Shown here: piece after piece, positions 50,965 through 60,557 of the stretch
Layout: each line of letters opens with the position of its first letter
Numbering within the stretch: the first letter of the stretch is position 1
Assembly: GCF_000253295.1 (NCBI RefSeq)
Contig: NC_015717.1
Span: 744,001 to 808,000 of the forward strand
Source of the DNA: Hyphomicrobium sp. MC1
Lineage (GTDB): Bacteria; Pseudomonadota; Alphaproteobacteria; Rhizobiales; Hyphomicrobiaceae
Length of the DNA stretch: 64,000 nt
Reading direction: 5' to 3'
Position numbers and translations under genes: made by a program
The notes under the pieces: model-generated
Told to the model about the DNA's origin: nothing
Seen by the model: the letters and a program-made list of their open reading frames with translations, nothing else
Database searches by the model: none

Positions 50965-53688
50965 ATGTCGAAATCGGAAATGGGTGCTGAGCGTCGGGAG
51001 GGAAGGGACCCGCACGAGTCCGGTGACGACAGCCGCGACGAACTCAAATCGATCCTCGATACGATTGCCGCCCAGCTTCAGGACGCCGATCGTCGGCACA
51101 CGGCTGCGCTCAGCGAAATGCAGGATCGGATTTCGGGGATGGGGCGCGAGGCCGATCTCCTGCGTATGCGCATTCCCGATCAATTCGCGCCGGCCTTCGA
51201 GCAGATCGAAGCAGGCATTGGCGAGCTGGCTTATCGGCTGGTCGATGTCGATCGAAGCGGCGCGCGTGGTGCGGCGCGGACGCGCCAGCATCGGGCGGCA
51301 GCACGTCCGGGCCATGCCGATCTGAACAACCCTTGGGACCGGGACGACGCGGAAGCGCTCGCCAGTGTCTATGAAGCGTCCGCCTATCCGCCGTCTGCAG
51401 CCTCTGCACGCGATGCCGACGAGGCCACGGGCGGCACTTCGAACATCGACGAGGCATGGCTTGAAAGCCGGTTCGCCGAGATTGCGCGCGGCATCGAATA
51501 TTCGCTTGCGCATGTGAAGCCAGAGAGCAAGTTCTCGGACTTCGATCAGCGTTTCGATCAGTTCGAGCGCCAGTTCGCGAAAGTGTTCGCAGGCGTTGCC
51601 ACCCATGACGACCTCGCTACTGTGCAGCAGATCGAGGCGCACATGGAAGAGATCGTCAATCGTCTCGAAAAGACGAACGATCAGCTCGATCGGCTCAACA
51701 CTATCGAAGCGCAGCTTGCGAACGTGTCGCAAACACTCGCGGAGATGCAGGCGGCGAACGCCAAATTGGCAGACATCGGTGCGGTCGCTCGGGCGGTAGC
51801 GGAAGAAACGGCGCAGCGATTTGCGAGCCAGCCTCCGGATGAGCGAAATGTGGCAGCGGACGAGCTTCGTCCGCTGATCGAACAGCTCATGATGGAAAAC
51901 CGTCAGGGCGGCGAACAAACCGCAATGCTTCTCGATACCATGCAGCAAGCTATGGTTCGTCTGCTCGACCGGGTGGAAGCGATCGACTTTCCGCCGCAGC
52001 AACCGCCGCCGCGGATCTTCGAGGCCGACCATGCGGCCAACTACGGCGCGCGAACGGAAATGTTCGGCAGCGATGCACTGCGCGATGACGACTTTGCTGC
52101 TGAGCCGTCTGCTTTCGACGAAGACGATAGCCATGGCGCCTTTCTCGGTGCCGTCTCGCCGCCACCGCTTTCGGCGGTCAGCGAGACGGGAATGTCGCCG
52201 GAAGAAATGGCGCTGCGCAGCGAGAAGATGCGGCAGGAATTCATTGCTGATGCGCGCCGGGCCAAGATGCGTCTCAGCGCCGAGGGCGACGACATTGACG
52301 ATTCCGTCGCGCCATCGCTGTCGGCAACGCGGATGGCGTATGCAAGCGGCTCGGCGCCAGCCGGCAGCCGGCCGATCCGGCCTTCGAGCGCGCTTGCCAA
52401 GAACACGTCGGGACCCTCTGCGCCGTCGCCGCGGCTAATGATCATCGCGGGCTTCGTGCTCGTGGCGCTTGCCGGGCTTTGGTATGCCTTCGGATTTGAA
52501 AGCAAGCCGCAGTCGGCTGCCGTGCAGGAGGCCGCTCCTGCAACCACCACGCAAAGCAAGACGGTCCAACCGGGCGACGCCACGGATGCAGCAAAGGCTT
52601 CGGGTGCGCCGTCGGCTTCCGAGCCGTCGTCGGGGTCGCAAGCCCCTTCGGCGCCTGCCGGTGAACCGAACGCTCAAGGCGGGGTCAATGGTCCGCGCAG
52701 CGATCTCGGGCCTCATGACGGCGGCGCGCCTGCGACGACGGCCTCGATCGACCCGGATTCTACACCGCGGACGACGCTGCCGATGACAGGCGTTGCGGTC
52801 GATCTCGATCATCCGGTAACGGAAGCCGAGCTGATCCAGGCGCGGCGTCATCAGGCGATGGCGAACATTTCGGGCGAGCTTGGAAGCGCTGCGGCGCGGC
52901 CAGGCGAATCTGCCGTGGTCCCGGCGTCGATGATTCCAACAGAAGCGGAAACGGAAGGCATCGCGCCGCCGGCGCAAAACACAAGCGCACCGGCCGGGGG
53001 GCAGAAGTCATCGCGGCTCGATATGCCGCCGGCGATGATCGGTCCGCTGTCGTTTCGGCTCGCGGCGGCCAACGGCGATTCATCGGCACAGTTCGAAGTC
53101 GGCGCGCGGTTCGCGGAAGGCGAGGGCGTGTCGCAGAATTTCGCTGAGGCCGCGAAATGGTATCAGCGTTCGGCCGAACAGGGTTTCGCCTTGGCGCAGT
53201 ATCGTCTCGGCACGCTTTATGAGCGTGGTCTCGGTTTGAAGGCCGACCGGAAGCAAGCAAGCACCTGGTATCTGCGCGCAGCCGAGCAGGGCAACATCAA
53301 GGCCATGCACAATCTTGCTGTGCTCTCGGCCAACCAATCGGATCGCGCCCCCGATTACACGACGGCGGCGCAATGGTTCGAGGAAGCTGCCAAGCGCGGC
53401 CTGCCCGACAGCCAATTCAATCTGGCTGTTCTTTATGAGAACGGTCTTGGCGTGACGCGCGATCTAAGGACGGCGTTCATGTGGCTTTCGCTTGCCGCGC
53501 AAGGTGGTGACGCAGATGCAGTCCGCCGCCGCGATATTCTTCGCGGCAAGCTGACGGCGCAGGACATTACCGTTGCGAGAAAGATGATTGACGCCTGGCG
53601 GATGACGCCTACGGATCGCGCGATCAATGATGCCCACGTTGCCGGCGACCTATGGAAACAAAATCCCCGAAACGGCCTCAACGGCTAG
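50965..53688 (+). CDS. PodJ-like polar scaffold with SEL1 repeats
   Basis: 907 residues from ATG 50965 (AGGGG just upstream); the frame is open further upstream, so the start is uncertain. The N-terminal ~350 residues are acidic and coiled-coil rich (for example QQIEAHMEEIVNRLEKTNDQ, LDRLNTIEAQLANVSQTLAE). A single transmembrane helix is at about 492-512 (IIAGFVLVALAGLWYAFGF). Then comes a ~180-residue Pro/Ala/Ser linker, and SEL1/TPR-like repeats from about 698 (AEGEGVSQNFAEAAKWYQRS, YERGLGLKADRKQASTWYLR, YENGLGVTRDLRTAFMWLSL). This order of cytoplasmic coils, one helix and periplasmic SEL1 repeats is that of PodJ, the alphaproteobacterial polarity factor. The C-terminal peptidoglycan-binding domain of Caulobacter PodJ is not seen. 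Confidence 0.8.
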   Translation: MSKSEMGAERREGRDPHESGDDSRDELKSILDTIAAQLQDADRRHTAALSEMQDRISGMGREADLLRMRIPDQFAPAFEQIEAGIGELAYRLVDVDRSGARGAARTRQHRAAARPGHADLNNPWDRDDAEALASVYEASAYPPSAASARDADEATGGTSNIDEAWLESRFAEIARGIEYSLAHVKPESKFSDFDQRFDQFERQFAKVFAGVATHDDLATVQQIEAHMEEIVNRLEKTNDQLDRLNTIEAQLANVSQTLAEMQAANAKLADIGAVARAVAEETAQRFASQPPDERNVAADELRPLIEQLMMENRQGGEQTAMLLDTMQQAMVRLLDRVEAIDFPPQQPPPRIFEADHAANYGARTEMFGSDALRDDDFAAEPSAFDEDDSHGAFLGAVSPPPLSAVSETGMSPEEMALRSEKMRQEFIADARRAKMRLSAEGDDIDDSVAPSLSATRMAYASGSAPAGSRPIRPSSALAKNTSGPSAPSPRLMIIAGFVLVALAGLWYAFGFESKPQSAAVQEAAPATTTQSKTVQPGDATDAAKASGAPSASEPSSGSQAPSAPAGEPNAQGGVNGPRSDLGPHDGGAPATTASIDPDSTPRTTLPMTGVAVDLDHPVTEAELIQARRHQAMANISGELGSAAARPGESAVVPASMIPTEAETEGIAPPAQNTSAPAGGQKSSRLDMPPAMIGPLSFRLAAANGDSSAQFEVGARFAEGEGVSQNFAEAAKWYQRSAEQGFALAQYRLGTLYERGLGLKADRKQASTWYLRAAEQGNIKAMHNLAVLSANQSDRAPDYTTAAQWFEEAAKRGLPDSQFNLAVLYENGLGVTRDLRTAFMWLSLAAQGGDADAVRRRDILRGKLTAQDITVARKMIDAWRMTPTDRAINDAHVAGDLWKQNPRNGLNG

Positions 53689-53781
53689 AGCTTGCCGTGA
53701 CGCGCCGCGTGGTGTCTCCTGGCGGGAAATCCTGCTAGACGCTAGTTCCATCGCCTGCACCACGCCGTTTCGGATCCGAGG

Positions 53782-54708
53782 ATGACCCTTTACCTGCCGA
53801 TTGCCGAGATGTCGGTTTCCGTCATCGTGTTTTTGGCTCTCGGGATGAGTGTCGGTTTTCTCTCGGGTCTTTTCGGTGTCGGCGGCGGTTTTCTGCTCAT
53901 GCCGCTGCTGACGTTTCTCGGCATTCCGTCGGCGGTCGCCGTGGCGACCAGCGCCTCGCATGTCGTGGCGTCTTCGGTATCGGGCGCGATCACACATTAT
54001 CGCCGCGGCAACGTCGATATCCGGATGGGGCTCGTCATGCTGGCGGGCGGTCTGACGGGAACCTATCTCGGCGTCAGTGCGGTGAAGATCTTGCGGCGTC
54101 TGGGATACTTCGATTTCACTGTCGCGCTCATGTACGTCATTTTTCTCGGCGTGGTCGGTACGGTGATTTTCGTCGAGGGCATCAACTCGTCGCGCCGGGT
54201 GCGCTCGACTGGCGGGACGACGGCCAGAAAATCCGGTCAGCATGGCTGGATGGAAGGCCTGCCGTTCAAGATGCGGTTTCCACGCTCGAAGCTTTACATA
54301 AGCGCCGTGCCGCCGGTGATCATCGGCATGTTCATCGGTTGCCTGTCGGCGATCATGGGCATCGGCGGCGGTTTCATCATCATACCAGCGATGATCTATC
54401 TCTTGCGGATGCCGACGGGGCTCGTTATCGGCACGTCGCTGTTTCAGATCGTGTTCGTTGCGGCTCTGGCGACCGTGCTGCACGCTGTCGAGAACAAGAC
54501 GGTCGATGTGGTGCTCGCTTTGATCTTGATCGTCGGCGGGGTGATTGGTGCGCAATTCGGAACGATGGTTGGGGAGAAATTGCGCGGCGAACATCTGCGC
54601 GCGTTGTTGGGCGCGGTGATTTTGCTCGTTGCGGCGCGGATGGCGTACGAGCTTGTCGTACCGCCTGCCGATCTGTTCTCGCTCGCGGCAGTGGCGGGGG
54701 CATCCTGA
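53782..54708 (+). CDS. Sulfite exporter TauE/SafE family permease
   Basis: 308 residues, about eight transmembrane helices in two repeated halves: LGMSVGFLSGLFGVGGGFLL near the N-terminus and GCLSAIMGIGGGFIIIPAMI in the second half are the paired GxGGG signatures of the TSUP family. Members move sulfite, sulfoacetate or other organosulfur anions. Its stop overlaps the next start (TGATG), so it is cotranscribed with the TIGR02186 gene, which commonly accompanies TSUP genes. Confidence 0.92.
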   Translation: MTLYLPIAEMSVSVIVFLALGMSVGFLSGLFGVGGGFLLMPLLTFLGIPSAVAVATSASHVVASSVSGAITHYRRGNVDIRMGLVMLAGGLTGTYLGVSAVKILRRLGYFDFTVALMYVIFLGVVGTVIFVEGINSSRRVRSTGGTTARKSGQHGWMEGLPFKMRFPRSKLYISAVPPVIIGMFIGCLSAIMGIGGGFIIIPAMIYLLRMPTGLVIGTSLFQIVFVAALATVLHAVENKTVDVVLALILIVGGVIGAQFGTMVGEKLRGEHLRALLGAVILLVAARMAYELVVPPADLFSLAAVAGAS

Positions 54709-55499
54709 TGCGGTGGTTTTTGGCAGCGATGGCCGTGATGATCGGCTTCGCAGGCGCTGCGGCGGCGGAGGCGCCGAAAGAAGGCGTCGAAGCCGACGCC
54801 TCGACGCGGCAGGTTGCCATCACATCGAGCTTCACGGGCACGGAAATTCTGGTCTTCGGTGCAGTCACCAACGGCGTGCAATCTAGTCCAGAAGCCGGCA
54901 CCTATGACGTGATCGTGGTGGTCGAAGGCATTCCGGCGCCGGTCGTCGTGCGTCTCAAGTCGCGGGTCGGCGGCATCTGGGTCAATACGCAGTCGATGCG
55001 CTTTGCGTCGGTGCCGAGCTACTATGCTATCGCTTCGACGCGGCCGATCGACGAGATCGCGGATAAGGCGGTGCTCGATGCGCAAGGGATCGGCTTCGAT
55101 CATGTGCGGATGGTTCGGGCCGCGCGGAGCCGGACGGATGCGACCGATCCGGCGGAGTTGCAGGCGTTCAAGGAAGCGCTGATCCGTTTGAAGGAGCGAG
55201 AGCGGGTCTACGTCAAATCGGATTTCGGCGTGTCGTTCATAGGCAGAAGTCTTTTCCGTGCGACGATTGCGTTGCCGCCCAATGTGCCGGTCGGGCCGCT
55301 GACGGCGCACGTGTATCTGTTCAAAGGCGGCCACATGCTCGGCGAATACAGCAATCGCGTCATGCTGCAACGTGAAGGCGTCGAGCGTTACATTCACGAG
55401 ACTGCAATGACGCAGCCGTTTCTGTACGGCATAGTGACGGTGCTGCTTGCGGTGTCATCAGGGCTTGCTGCGGCGTTCGCATTCCGCAAGCCGGCCTGA
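54708..55499 (+). CDS. TIGR02186 family membrane-anchored protein
   Basis: 263 residues from ATG 54708, overlapping the permease stop by 1 bp. Signal peptide (MAVMIGFAGAAAAE), then an Ig-like beta-rich region (QVAITSSFTGTEILVFGAV, VVVEGIPAPVVVRLKSRVGG) and a C-terminal transmembrane helix (LYGIVTVLLAVSSGLAAAFA). Probably a periplasmic accessory of the TSUP transporter. Function unproven. Confidence 0.88.
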   Translation: MRWFLAAMAVMIGFAGAAAAEAPKEGVEADASTRQVAITSSFTGTEILVFGAVTNGVQSSPEAGTYDVIVVVEGIPAPVVVRLKSRVGGIWVNTQSMRFASVPSYYAIASTRPIDEIADKAVLDAQGIGFDHVRMVRAARSRTDATDPAELQAFKEALIRLKERERVYVKSDFGVSFIGRSLFRATIALPPNVPVGPLTAHVYLFKGGHMLGEYSNRVMLQREGVERYIHETAMTQPFLYGIVTVLLAVSSGLAAAFAFRKPA

Positions 55500-55510
55500 T
55501 CTCTTCGATC

Positions 55511-56233
55511 TCAATCGTCGCGCAGCAGGCGGGGGGCGACGGGATAGAGGCCTTCGTGGCCGAGCATCCAGACGTCAAGACCATCATCGCCGAACAGCGG
55601 TTCGAAGGCCATGTCGAGAATATTGAGACCGCCCGTATAGGCACCGAACGCCGGCATCACGAGACGCAGGCGATTGCCGACGAAGCATGGCCGCCGCAGC
55701 GATGTGCCGTGAAACACGAGGCGGGCGGCGGGATGAAAATGTCCGGCGATCTCGTGCGTCGCCGCGCCGGGACGTGGCTCATGACGGAGCGCGATACCGC
55801 CGACGATGATTTCCTCGACGACATAGCCCGCCAGCGTGCGGTCGATCTTGGGATCGTGATTGCCAGTGATCCAGATCCAATCGCGATCTTCCTGCAGCAT
55901 GTGCAGGCTTTCGATGTCGGCTTGATCCATGCGCGCCGCGCCATCGGAATCATGCAGGCTGTCGCCAAGCGAAATGACTGTTTCGGGTTGGTAGCGATCA
56001 ATCAGTGCTGCCAGCTTGCTCAGCGTCTCTCGCGTGTCATAGGGCGGCAGCATCTGGCCGCGCGCCGCGAACGCCGAGCCTTTTTCGAGATGAAGGTCGG
56101 AGACGATCAGCGCACGCTCGGCAGGCCAGTAGAGCGCACCGAACTTATGGGCGAGGAAGGTCTTGCCGCAGATGTTGACCGGCTGATCGGCGAAATCATC
56201 GAGCCCGATGCGCTCCGGTTTCAGCATGTTCAT
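55511..56233 (-). CDS. pdeM: Ligase-associated metallophosphoesterase PdeM
   Basis: 240 residues from ATG 56233, overlapping the helicase stop by 4 bp. Full set of metallophosphatase motifs: ALIVSDLHLEKGS, ISLGDSLHD, WITGNHDPK, LRHEP and AGHFHP. The 4-bp overlap with an Lhr-like helicase identifies it as the phosphoesterase of the DNA-ligase-associated repair module. DNA ligase and exonuclease partners are not in the window. Confidence 0.93.
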   Translation of the reverse strand: MNMLKPERIGLDDFADQPVNICGKTFLAHKFGALYWPAERALIVSDLHLEKGSAFAARGQMLPPYDTRETLSKLAALIDRYQPETVISLGDSLHDSDGAARMDQADIESLHMLQEDRDWIWITGNHDPKIDRTLAGYVVEEIIVGGIALRHEPRPGAATHEIAGHFHPAARLVFHGTSLRRPCFVGNRLRLVMPAFGAYTGGLNILDMAFEPLFGDDGLDVWMLGHEGLYPVAPRLLRDD

Positions 56234-58866
56234 TGCTCTGCATCCCCCGTCGCTTCGCGTATCAATTCGTCGGCCGCCGCACGCAGAACCGTATCGCGAT
56301 CCTGACCGTAGACCAGCTCGACGCCGATCTCCAACAGCACCGGCACGGCGAGCGGAGACACATGGTCGAGAATTTGGTGCCTGATTCGGTTTTTAATGCG
56401 AGCGAGAAACGCGCCGAGCCGCTTGATGTCGAGCAGGCCCGTGGCGGCGTCGGCCCAGGCGGCTTCTAGCAGCAGGTGGTCCGGGTCGTGGCGGCGCAGC
56501 ACGTCATAGATCAGGTCGGTCGAGATCGTCACCTGGCGACCAGATTTGACCTTGCCGGGGTGGCGGCGCTCGATCAGACCGGCGATGACAGCCGCAAGGC
56601 GAAATGTCCGCTTCATCAAGGCGCTTTCGGCGAGCCACGCATCGAGGTCGTCGCCAAGCATGTCTTCGTCGAAGAGTTCTGCAAGCGAAAGGCGACCGCC
56701 GGCAATGAGGTCAGACATATCGCCATGGGTCCAGACGGCGAGCGCATAATCGTTCGCCACGAAGCCGACAGGCTGGGCGCCGGTACGGTCGAGGCGGCGG
56801 GTCAGCAGCATGCCGAGCGTCTGGTGCGCGAGACGGCCTTCGAACGGATAGGCGACGAGGAAGTGGCGGTTACCCCGGGGGAAGGTTTCGACCAGCACTT
56901 CATCGGGCGCAGGCATGACTGAGAATTCGGTCTGCAACTCAAGCCAGTTGGCGACAGGATTTGGAAGCGCCGACCAGACGCTCGGGTCGGCGAGCATATC
57001 GCGAACGCGGCGCGCGAGATGCGTAGACAGCGGGAATTTGCCGCCGTCGTAACTCGGCACCATCGGGTCTTCGGCGTTGGCGCGCGTGACGAAGACTTCG
57101 GTATCGCGAATGCCTTCGAAGCGCAGCACTTGGCCGGCGAAGACGAATGTATCGCCCGGCGTCAGTTGCTCGGCGAAATATTCTTCGACTTCGCCCAGCA
57201 CCCGGCCGCCCATGTTCGGCAATCGCTTGGCGCCGCGATGGGCGATGAGGCGGACTTTGAGATGTGGCGCATCGACGATGGTGCCGATGTTCAGACGGTA
57301 TTGTTGCGCGATGCCCGGATTGGCGATGCGGAGCTTGCCGTCGTCGGTCGGGCGGAGTTTGGCGAAACGTTCGTAGGAGCGAAGGGCGTAGCCGCCGGTC
57401 GAGACGAAATCGACGGTGCGGTCGAATTGATTTCGTGTGAGACCCGCGTAGGGGAGGGCAGAGCGGACTTCATCGAACAGCGTGTCCGGATCGAAGGGGG
57501 CTTCGCAGGCCATGCCGAGCACGTGCTGGGCAAGAACGTCGAGTGCGCCGCTGCGGGACAGCTGCGCGTCCTGATCGCCGGCTTCGGCGGCTTGCTGGGC
57601 GGCGCGGCATTCCAAAACTTCGAAGCGATTGCCGGGAACGAGGATCGCTTGCGACGGCTCATCGAGGCGGTGATTGGCGCGGCCGATGCGTTGCAGCAAG
57701 CGGCTTGCACCTTTGGGCGCACCGAGATGGATGACAAGATCGACGTCGCCCCAGTCGATGCCGAGGTCGAGCGTGGAGGTGGCGACGACGGCGTGCAGGC
57801 GGCCTTCGGCCATCGCCGCTTCGACCTTCTTGCGCTGGGCAGCTTCGAGCGAACCGTGATGCAGGCCGATCGGCAAGTTGTCGTCATTGATGCGCCAGAG
57901 TTCCTGGAAGGCATATTCGGCCTGCATGCGCGTGTTGACGAAGATGAGCGTCAGCTTGTGCGCACGGATTGAGTCGTAGACCTCGTGCATGGCGTAGCGG
58001 GCGGTATGGCCGGTCCAGGGAATATCGTTTTCCGCTTCAAGGATTTCGATGACGGGCTTGGCGCCGCCTTTGACGGTGACGAGACCAGCGAGGTTCGTCA
58101 TCGTTTCGGGATCGGTCTGTGCGACGAGGTAGCCGCGCAATTCGCTCGGGCGCGCGACGGTGGCCGACAGGCCGATGGTCATGACATTCGGCGCGAGCTT
58201 TCGAAGGCGGGCGATGTCGAGCGCCAGGAGATCGCCGCGTTTCGAGGCGGCGAGCGCGTGAAGCTCGTCAAGGATGATCGTATCGAGATCAGCGAAGAGA
58301 TAGGACGCGTCCGGGTGGCTTAGCAGCAGCGCAACCTGTTCCGGTGTCGTCAGCAGGATGTGCGGCGGCTTCACGCGCTGACGCTGGCGGCGCGCGAGGG
58401 ACGTATCGCCAGTGCGCGTTTCGGTGCGGACCTTCAGGCCCATCTCTTCGATCGGCGTGTTGAGATTGCGCTCCACGTCGGCGGCAAGCGCTTTCAGCGG
58501 GGAGATGTAAAGCGTGTACAGCCCGCCGCCGGTTTTCTTCCGGCCCCCGTTATGAATCGAGATCAGGCTTGGCAGGAAACCTGCGAGCGTCTTACCTGCG
58601 CCGGTCGGGGCGATGAGCAATGTCGAGCGGCGCTCGCGGGCGGCTTCAAGGAGCGCCAGCTGATGCGGCCTCGGCGTCCAGCCGCGATCCGCAAACCAGT
58701 CCGCGATTTCTGGCGGGAGGTGCGCCGTATCGGGAGCAGCTTCGGCGCGACGTGATTTCTTCTTCGGAAGAGGTGCGACCAACGCAGCGCTGCGCGGCTT
58801 CGGCTTGGCGCGCGAGGTTGGCGGGCGCGCTTTGCGCGGGGGCTTGTCGGTGGTTTTACGCGGCAC
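56230..58866 (-). CDS. Lhr-like DEXH-box helicase (DNA-ligase-associated)
   Basis: 878 residues from GTG 58866. A basic N-terminal tail of ~50 residues precedes the superfamily 2 core: motif I IAPTGAGKTLAG, TTPEQVALLLS, motif II ILDELHAL (DEXH), motif III GLSATVA, motif IV/V region FVNTRMQ and TSTLDLGIDWGD, and motif VI LQRIGRANHR. A C-terminal ~350-residue region follows the Lhr core type. Translationally coupled to pdeM. Expected role: 3'-5' DNA or hybrid unwinding in repair. Confidence 0.93.
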   Translation of the reverse strand: MPRKTTDKPPRKARPPTSRAKPKPRSAALVAPLPKKKSRRAEAAPDTAHLPPEIADWFADRGWTPRPHQLALLEAARERRSTLLIAPTGAGKTLAGFLPSLISIHNGGRKKTGGGLYTLYISPLKALAADVERNLNTPIEEMGLKVRTETRTGDTSLARRQRQRVKPPHILLTTPEQVALLLSHPDASYLFADLDTIILDELHALAASKRGDLLALDIARLRKLAPNVMTIGLSATVARPSELRGYLVAQTDPETMTNLAGLVTVKGGAKPVIEILEAENDIPWTGHTARYAMHEVYDSIRAHKLTLIFVNTRMQAEYAFQELWRINDDNLPIGLHHGSLEAAQRKKVEAAMAEGRLHAVVATSTLDLGIDWGDVDLVIHLGAPKGASRLLQRIGRANHRLDEPSQAILVPGNRFEVLECRAAQQAAEAGDQDAQLSRSGALDVLAQHVLGMACEAPFDPDTLFDEVRSALPYAGLTRNQFDRTVDFVSTGGYALRSYERFAKLRPTDDGKLRIANPGIAQQYRLNIGTIVDAPHLKVRLIAHRGAKRLPNMGGRVLGEVEEYFAEQLTPGDTFVFAGQVLRFEGIRDTEVFVTRANAEDPMVPSYDGGKFPLSTHLARRVRDMLADPSVWSALPNPVANWLELQTEFSVMPAPDEVLVETFPRGNRHFLVAYPFEGRLAHQTLGMLLTRRLDRTGAQPVGFVANDYALAVWTHGDMSDLIAGGRLSLAELFDEDMLGDDLDAWLAESALMKRTFRLAAVIAGLIERRHPGKVKSGRQVTISTDLIYDVLRRHDPDHLLLEAAWADAATGLLDIKRLGAFLARIKNRIRHQILDHVSPLAVPVLLEIGVELVYGQDRDTVLRAAADELIREATGDAEQ

Positions 58867-58925
58867 GTATCAGACTTCGTTGAGATAAGCGTTCGACTGG
58901 TACCGTCCCCGCGGGCATTCTATCT

Positions 58926-60023
58926 CTAAAGCGGCTGTTTCGCCCAGTAGTCGGCGTGGCGGCCTCGGATGGCGGCGAGACTCGATTGGCCGCTGCTCTT
59001 CAGGGCGTCGGTGAGGACGGACTTGATCTCACTGATGAGGCTTGGCCCTTCGTACACAAGACCCGTATAGAGCTGCAACAATGTGGCGCCGGCTTCGATT
59101 TTTTCCAAGGCCTGCTTGCCGGAACCAATGCCGCCGATGCCGATGAGCGGAATTTTTCCGCCGGTTTCCTGGTAGATGCGGGCGAGCATGGCGGTCGAAC
59201 GGGCAAACAGCGGTTGTCCGGAGAGGCCGCCCGTCTCGTGCGCCAACGGCGATTTGACGCCGTTGCGGGTGAGGGTCGTATTGGAGACTGCGATGCCATC
59301 GACGCGGTGCGCGACGAGGCGTTCGACGATCGGCGCGATGTCGGCCTCGGCAATGTCGGGCGCGATCTTGACGATGATCGGACGGCGCAACGCACCATCT
59401 TTGACCAGCCGCGTGCGCGTCGCCATGATCCGCGTCAGAAGTCCGTCGAGCGCTTCGGGTGCTTGAAGGTCACGCAGGCCCGGCGTGTTCGGCGAGGAGA
59501 TGTTGACGGTGAAATAACTGGCAAGCGATGTGAACCGCATCAATCCCAAAACGTAATCTTCGCCGCGGTCGTCGCTGTCTTTGTTCGCGCCGATGTTGAC
59601 GCCGACGACGCCGCCGCGATTTTTTCGCGCTTCGAGCCGGTCCAGTGCCGGGGCGTGGCCGCCATTGTTGAAGCCGAGCCGGTTGATCAAGGCTTTGTCT
59701 TCCAGGAGGCGGAATACACGCGGGCGTGAATTTCCGCTCTGCGGCTTCGGTGTTACCGTACCAACTTCGGCGAAGCCGCAGCCCATTCCAAGGACTGCGT
59801 CGGGTACGCGTGCGTCTTTATCATAGCCGGCGGCGATGCCGATGGGGTTGGGGAATTCAAGACCAAAGACGGATTGCGCCAACACGCGATCGTCGGGTTT
59901 GAGTGGGCGCGGGTAAATTCCGCATTCCAGTGCCTTGAGGGAAGCCTCGTGGGCTTCTTCTGGGCCGAGTGCGAAAAGCGCGGAGCGCGCGAAGCGGTAG
60001 AAATTTTTCAGCACACGAACCAT
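58926..60023 (-). CDS. pyrD: Dihydroorotate dehydrogenase (quinone), class 2
   Basis: 365 residues. Oxidises dihydroorotate to orotate with quinone at the inner membrane in pyrimidine synthesis. Class 2 features: N-terminal membrane-associating helix FYRFARSALFALGPEEAHEA, GFAEVGTVTPKPQSGN, NRLGFNNGGH, catalytic Ser in VNISSPNTPGLRDLQ, and FMN-binding GIGGIGSG. The start overlaps the upstream DUF952 gene by 16 bp, a pairing seen in related genomes. Confidence 0.96.
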   Translation of the reverse strand: MVRVLKNFYRFARSALFALGPEEAHEASLKALECGIYPRPLKPDDRVLAQSVFGLEFPNPIGIAAGYDKDARVPDAVLGMGCGFAEVGTVTPKPQSGNSRPRVFRLLEDKALINRLGFNNGGHAPALDRLEARKNRGGVVGVNIGANKDSDDRGEDYVLGLMRFTSLASYFTVNISSPNTPGLRDLQAPEALDGLLTRIMATRTRLVKDGALRRPIIVKIAPDIAEADIAPIVERLVAHRVDGIAVSNTTLTRNGVKSPLAHETGGLSGQPLFARSTAMLARIYQETGGKIPLIGIGGIGSGKQALEKIEAGATLLQLYTGLVYEGPSLISEIKSVLTDALKSSGQSSLAAIRGRHADYWAKQPL

Positions 60024-60361
60024 TCCTCTTCAATTCGCGGTATGCCATTCTCATCGTTTTGAAGGTGACGCTGCCACATCGCTTCGGAAACCGATAAGTT
60101 GCCGTAGAGGTGCGGGAAGAGATCTCCGCCGCGCGATTGTTCCCATTTGAGTTCGGGGCCTAATGTCGAGGCCTCAAACGCGATGAGAACAAGATCGCCT
60201 TTGTCTTTGAAATGTTTTTCTAATGTGCCGGGAAGCTGATGTTGCGCCGAAAGATGTATGAAGCCATCGCGACGATCATCGGCCGATCCGCTATATACTC
60301 CGTCTATGGTCGCTTTGGACCATTCACGAACGGTGACAATTTTGAATACGATTTTGCTCAT
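60008..60361 (-). CDS. DUF952 protein
   Basis: 117 residues from ATG 60361. DUF952 signatures: FKIVTVREWSKATIDGVYSG, DGFIHLSAQHQLPGT and WEQSRGGDLFPHLYGNLSV. Its 3' end overlaps pyrD by 16 bp, so the two are coupled. Function unknown; relatives are often next to pyrD. Confidence 0.88.
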   Translation of the reverse strand: MSKIVFKIVTVREWSKATIDGVYSGSADDRRDGFIHLSAQHQLPGTLEKHFKDKGDLVLIAFEASTLGPELKWEQSRGGDLFPHLYGNLSVSEAMWQRHLQNDENGIPRIEEEWFVC

Positions 60362-60557
60362 TGCAGAGTTTGAATTTTGATAGCGCGCACTCACTGATAT
60401 CATTACGCCGCAGCGACACGGGGCAGTGTGGCGCCGATGCAAGCCCGTTGCTATCACGGCTGCATACGCGTGCAACCCGTTTCATGTGTCGCGGGTTTTC
60501 AATTTTGGGTCGTGGGGATGCGGTTCCCGCGGATGGCAGATAGAGGTCTTCGTTTTC

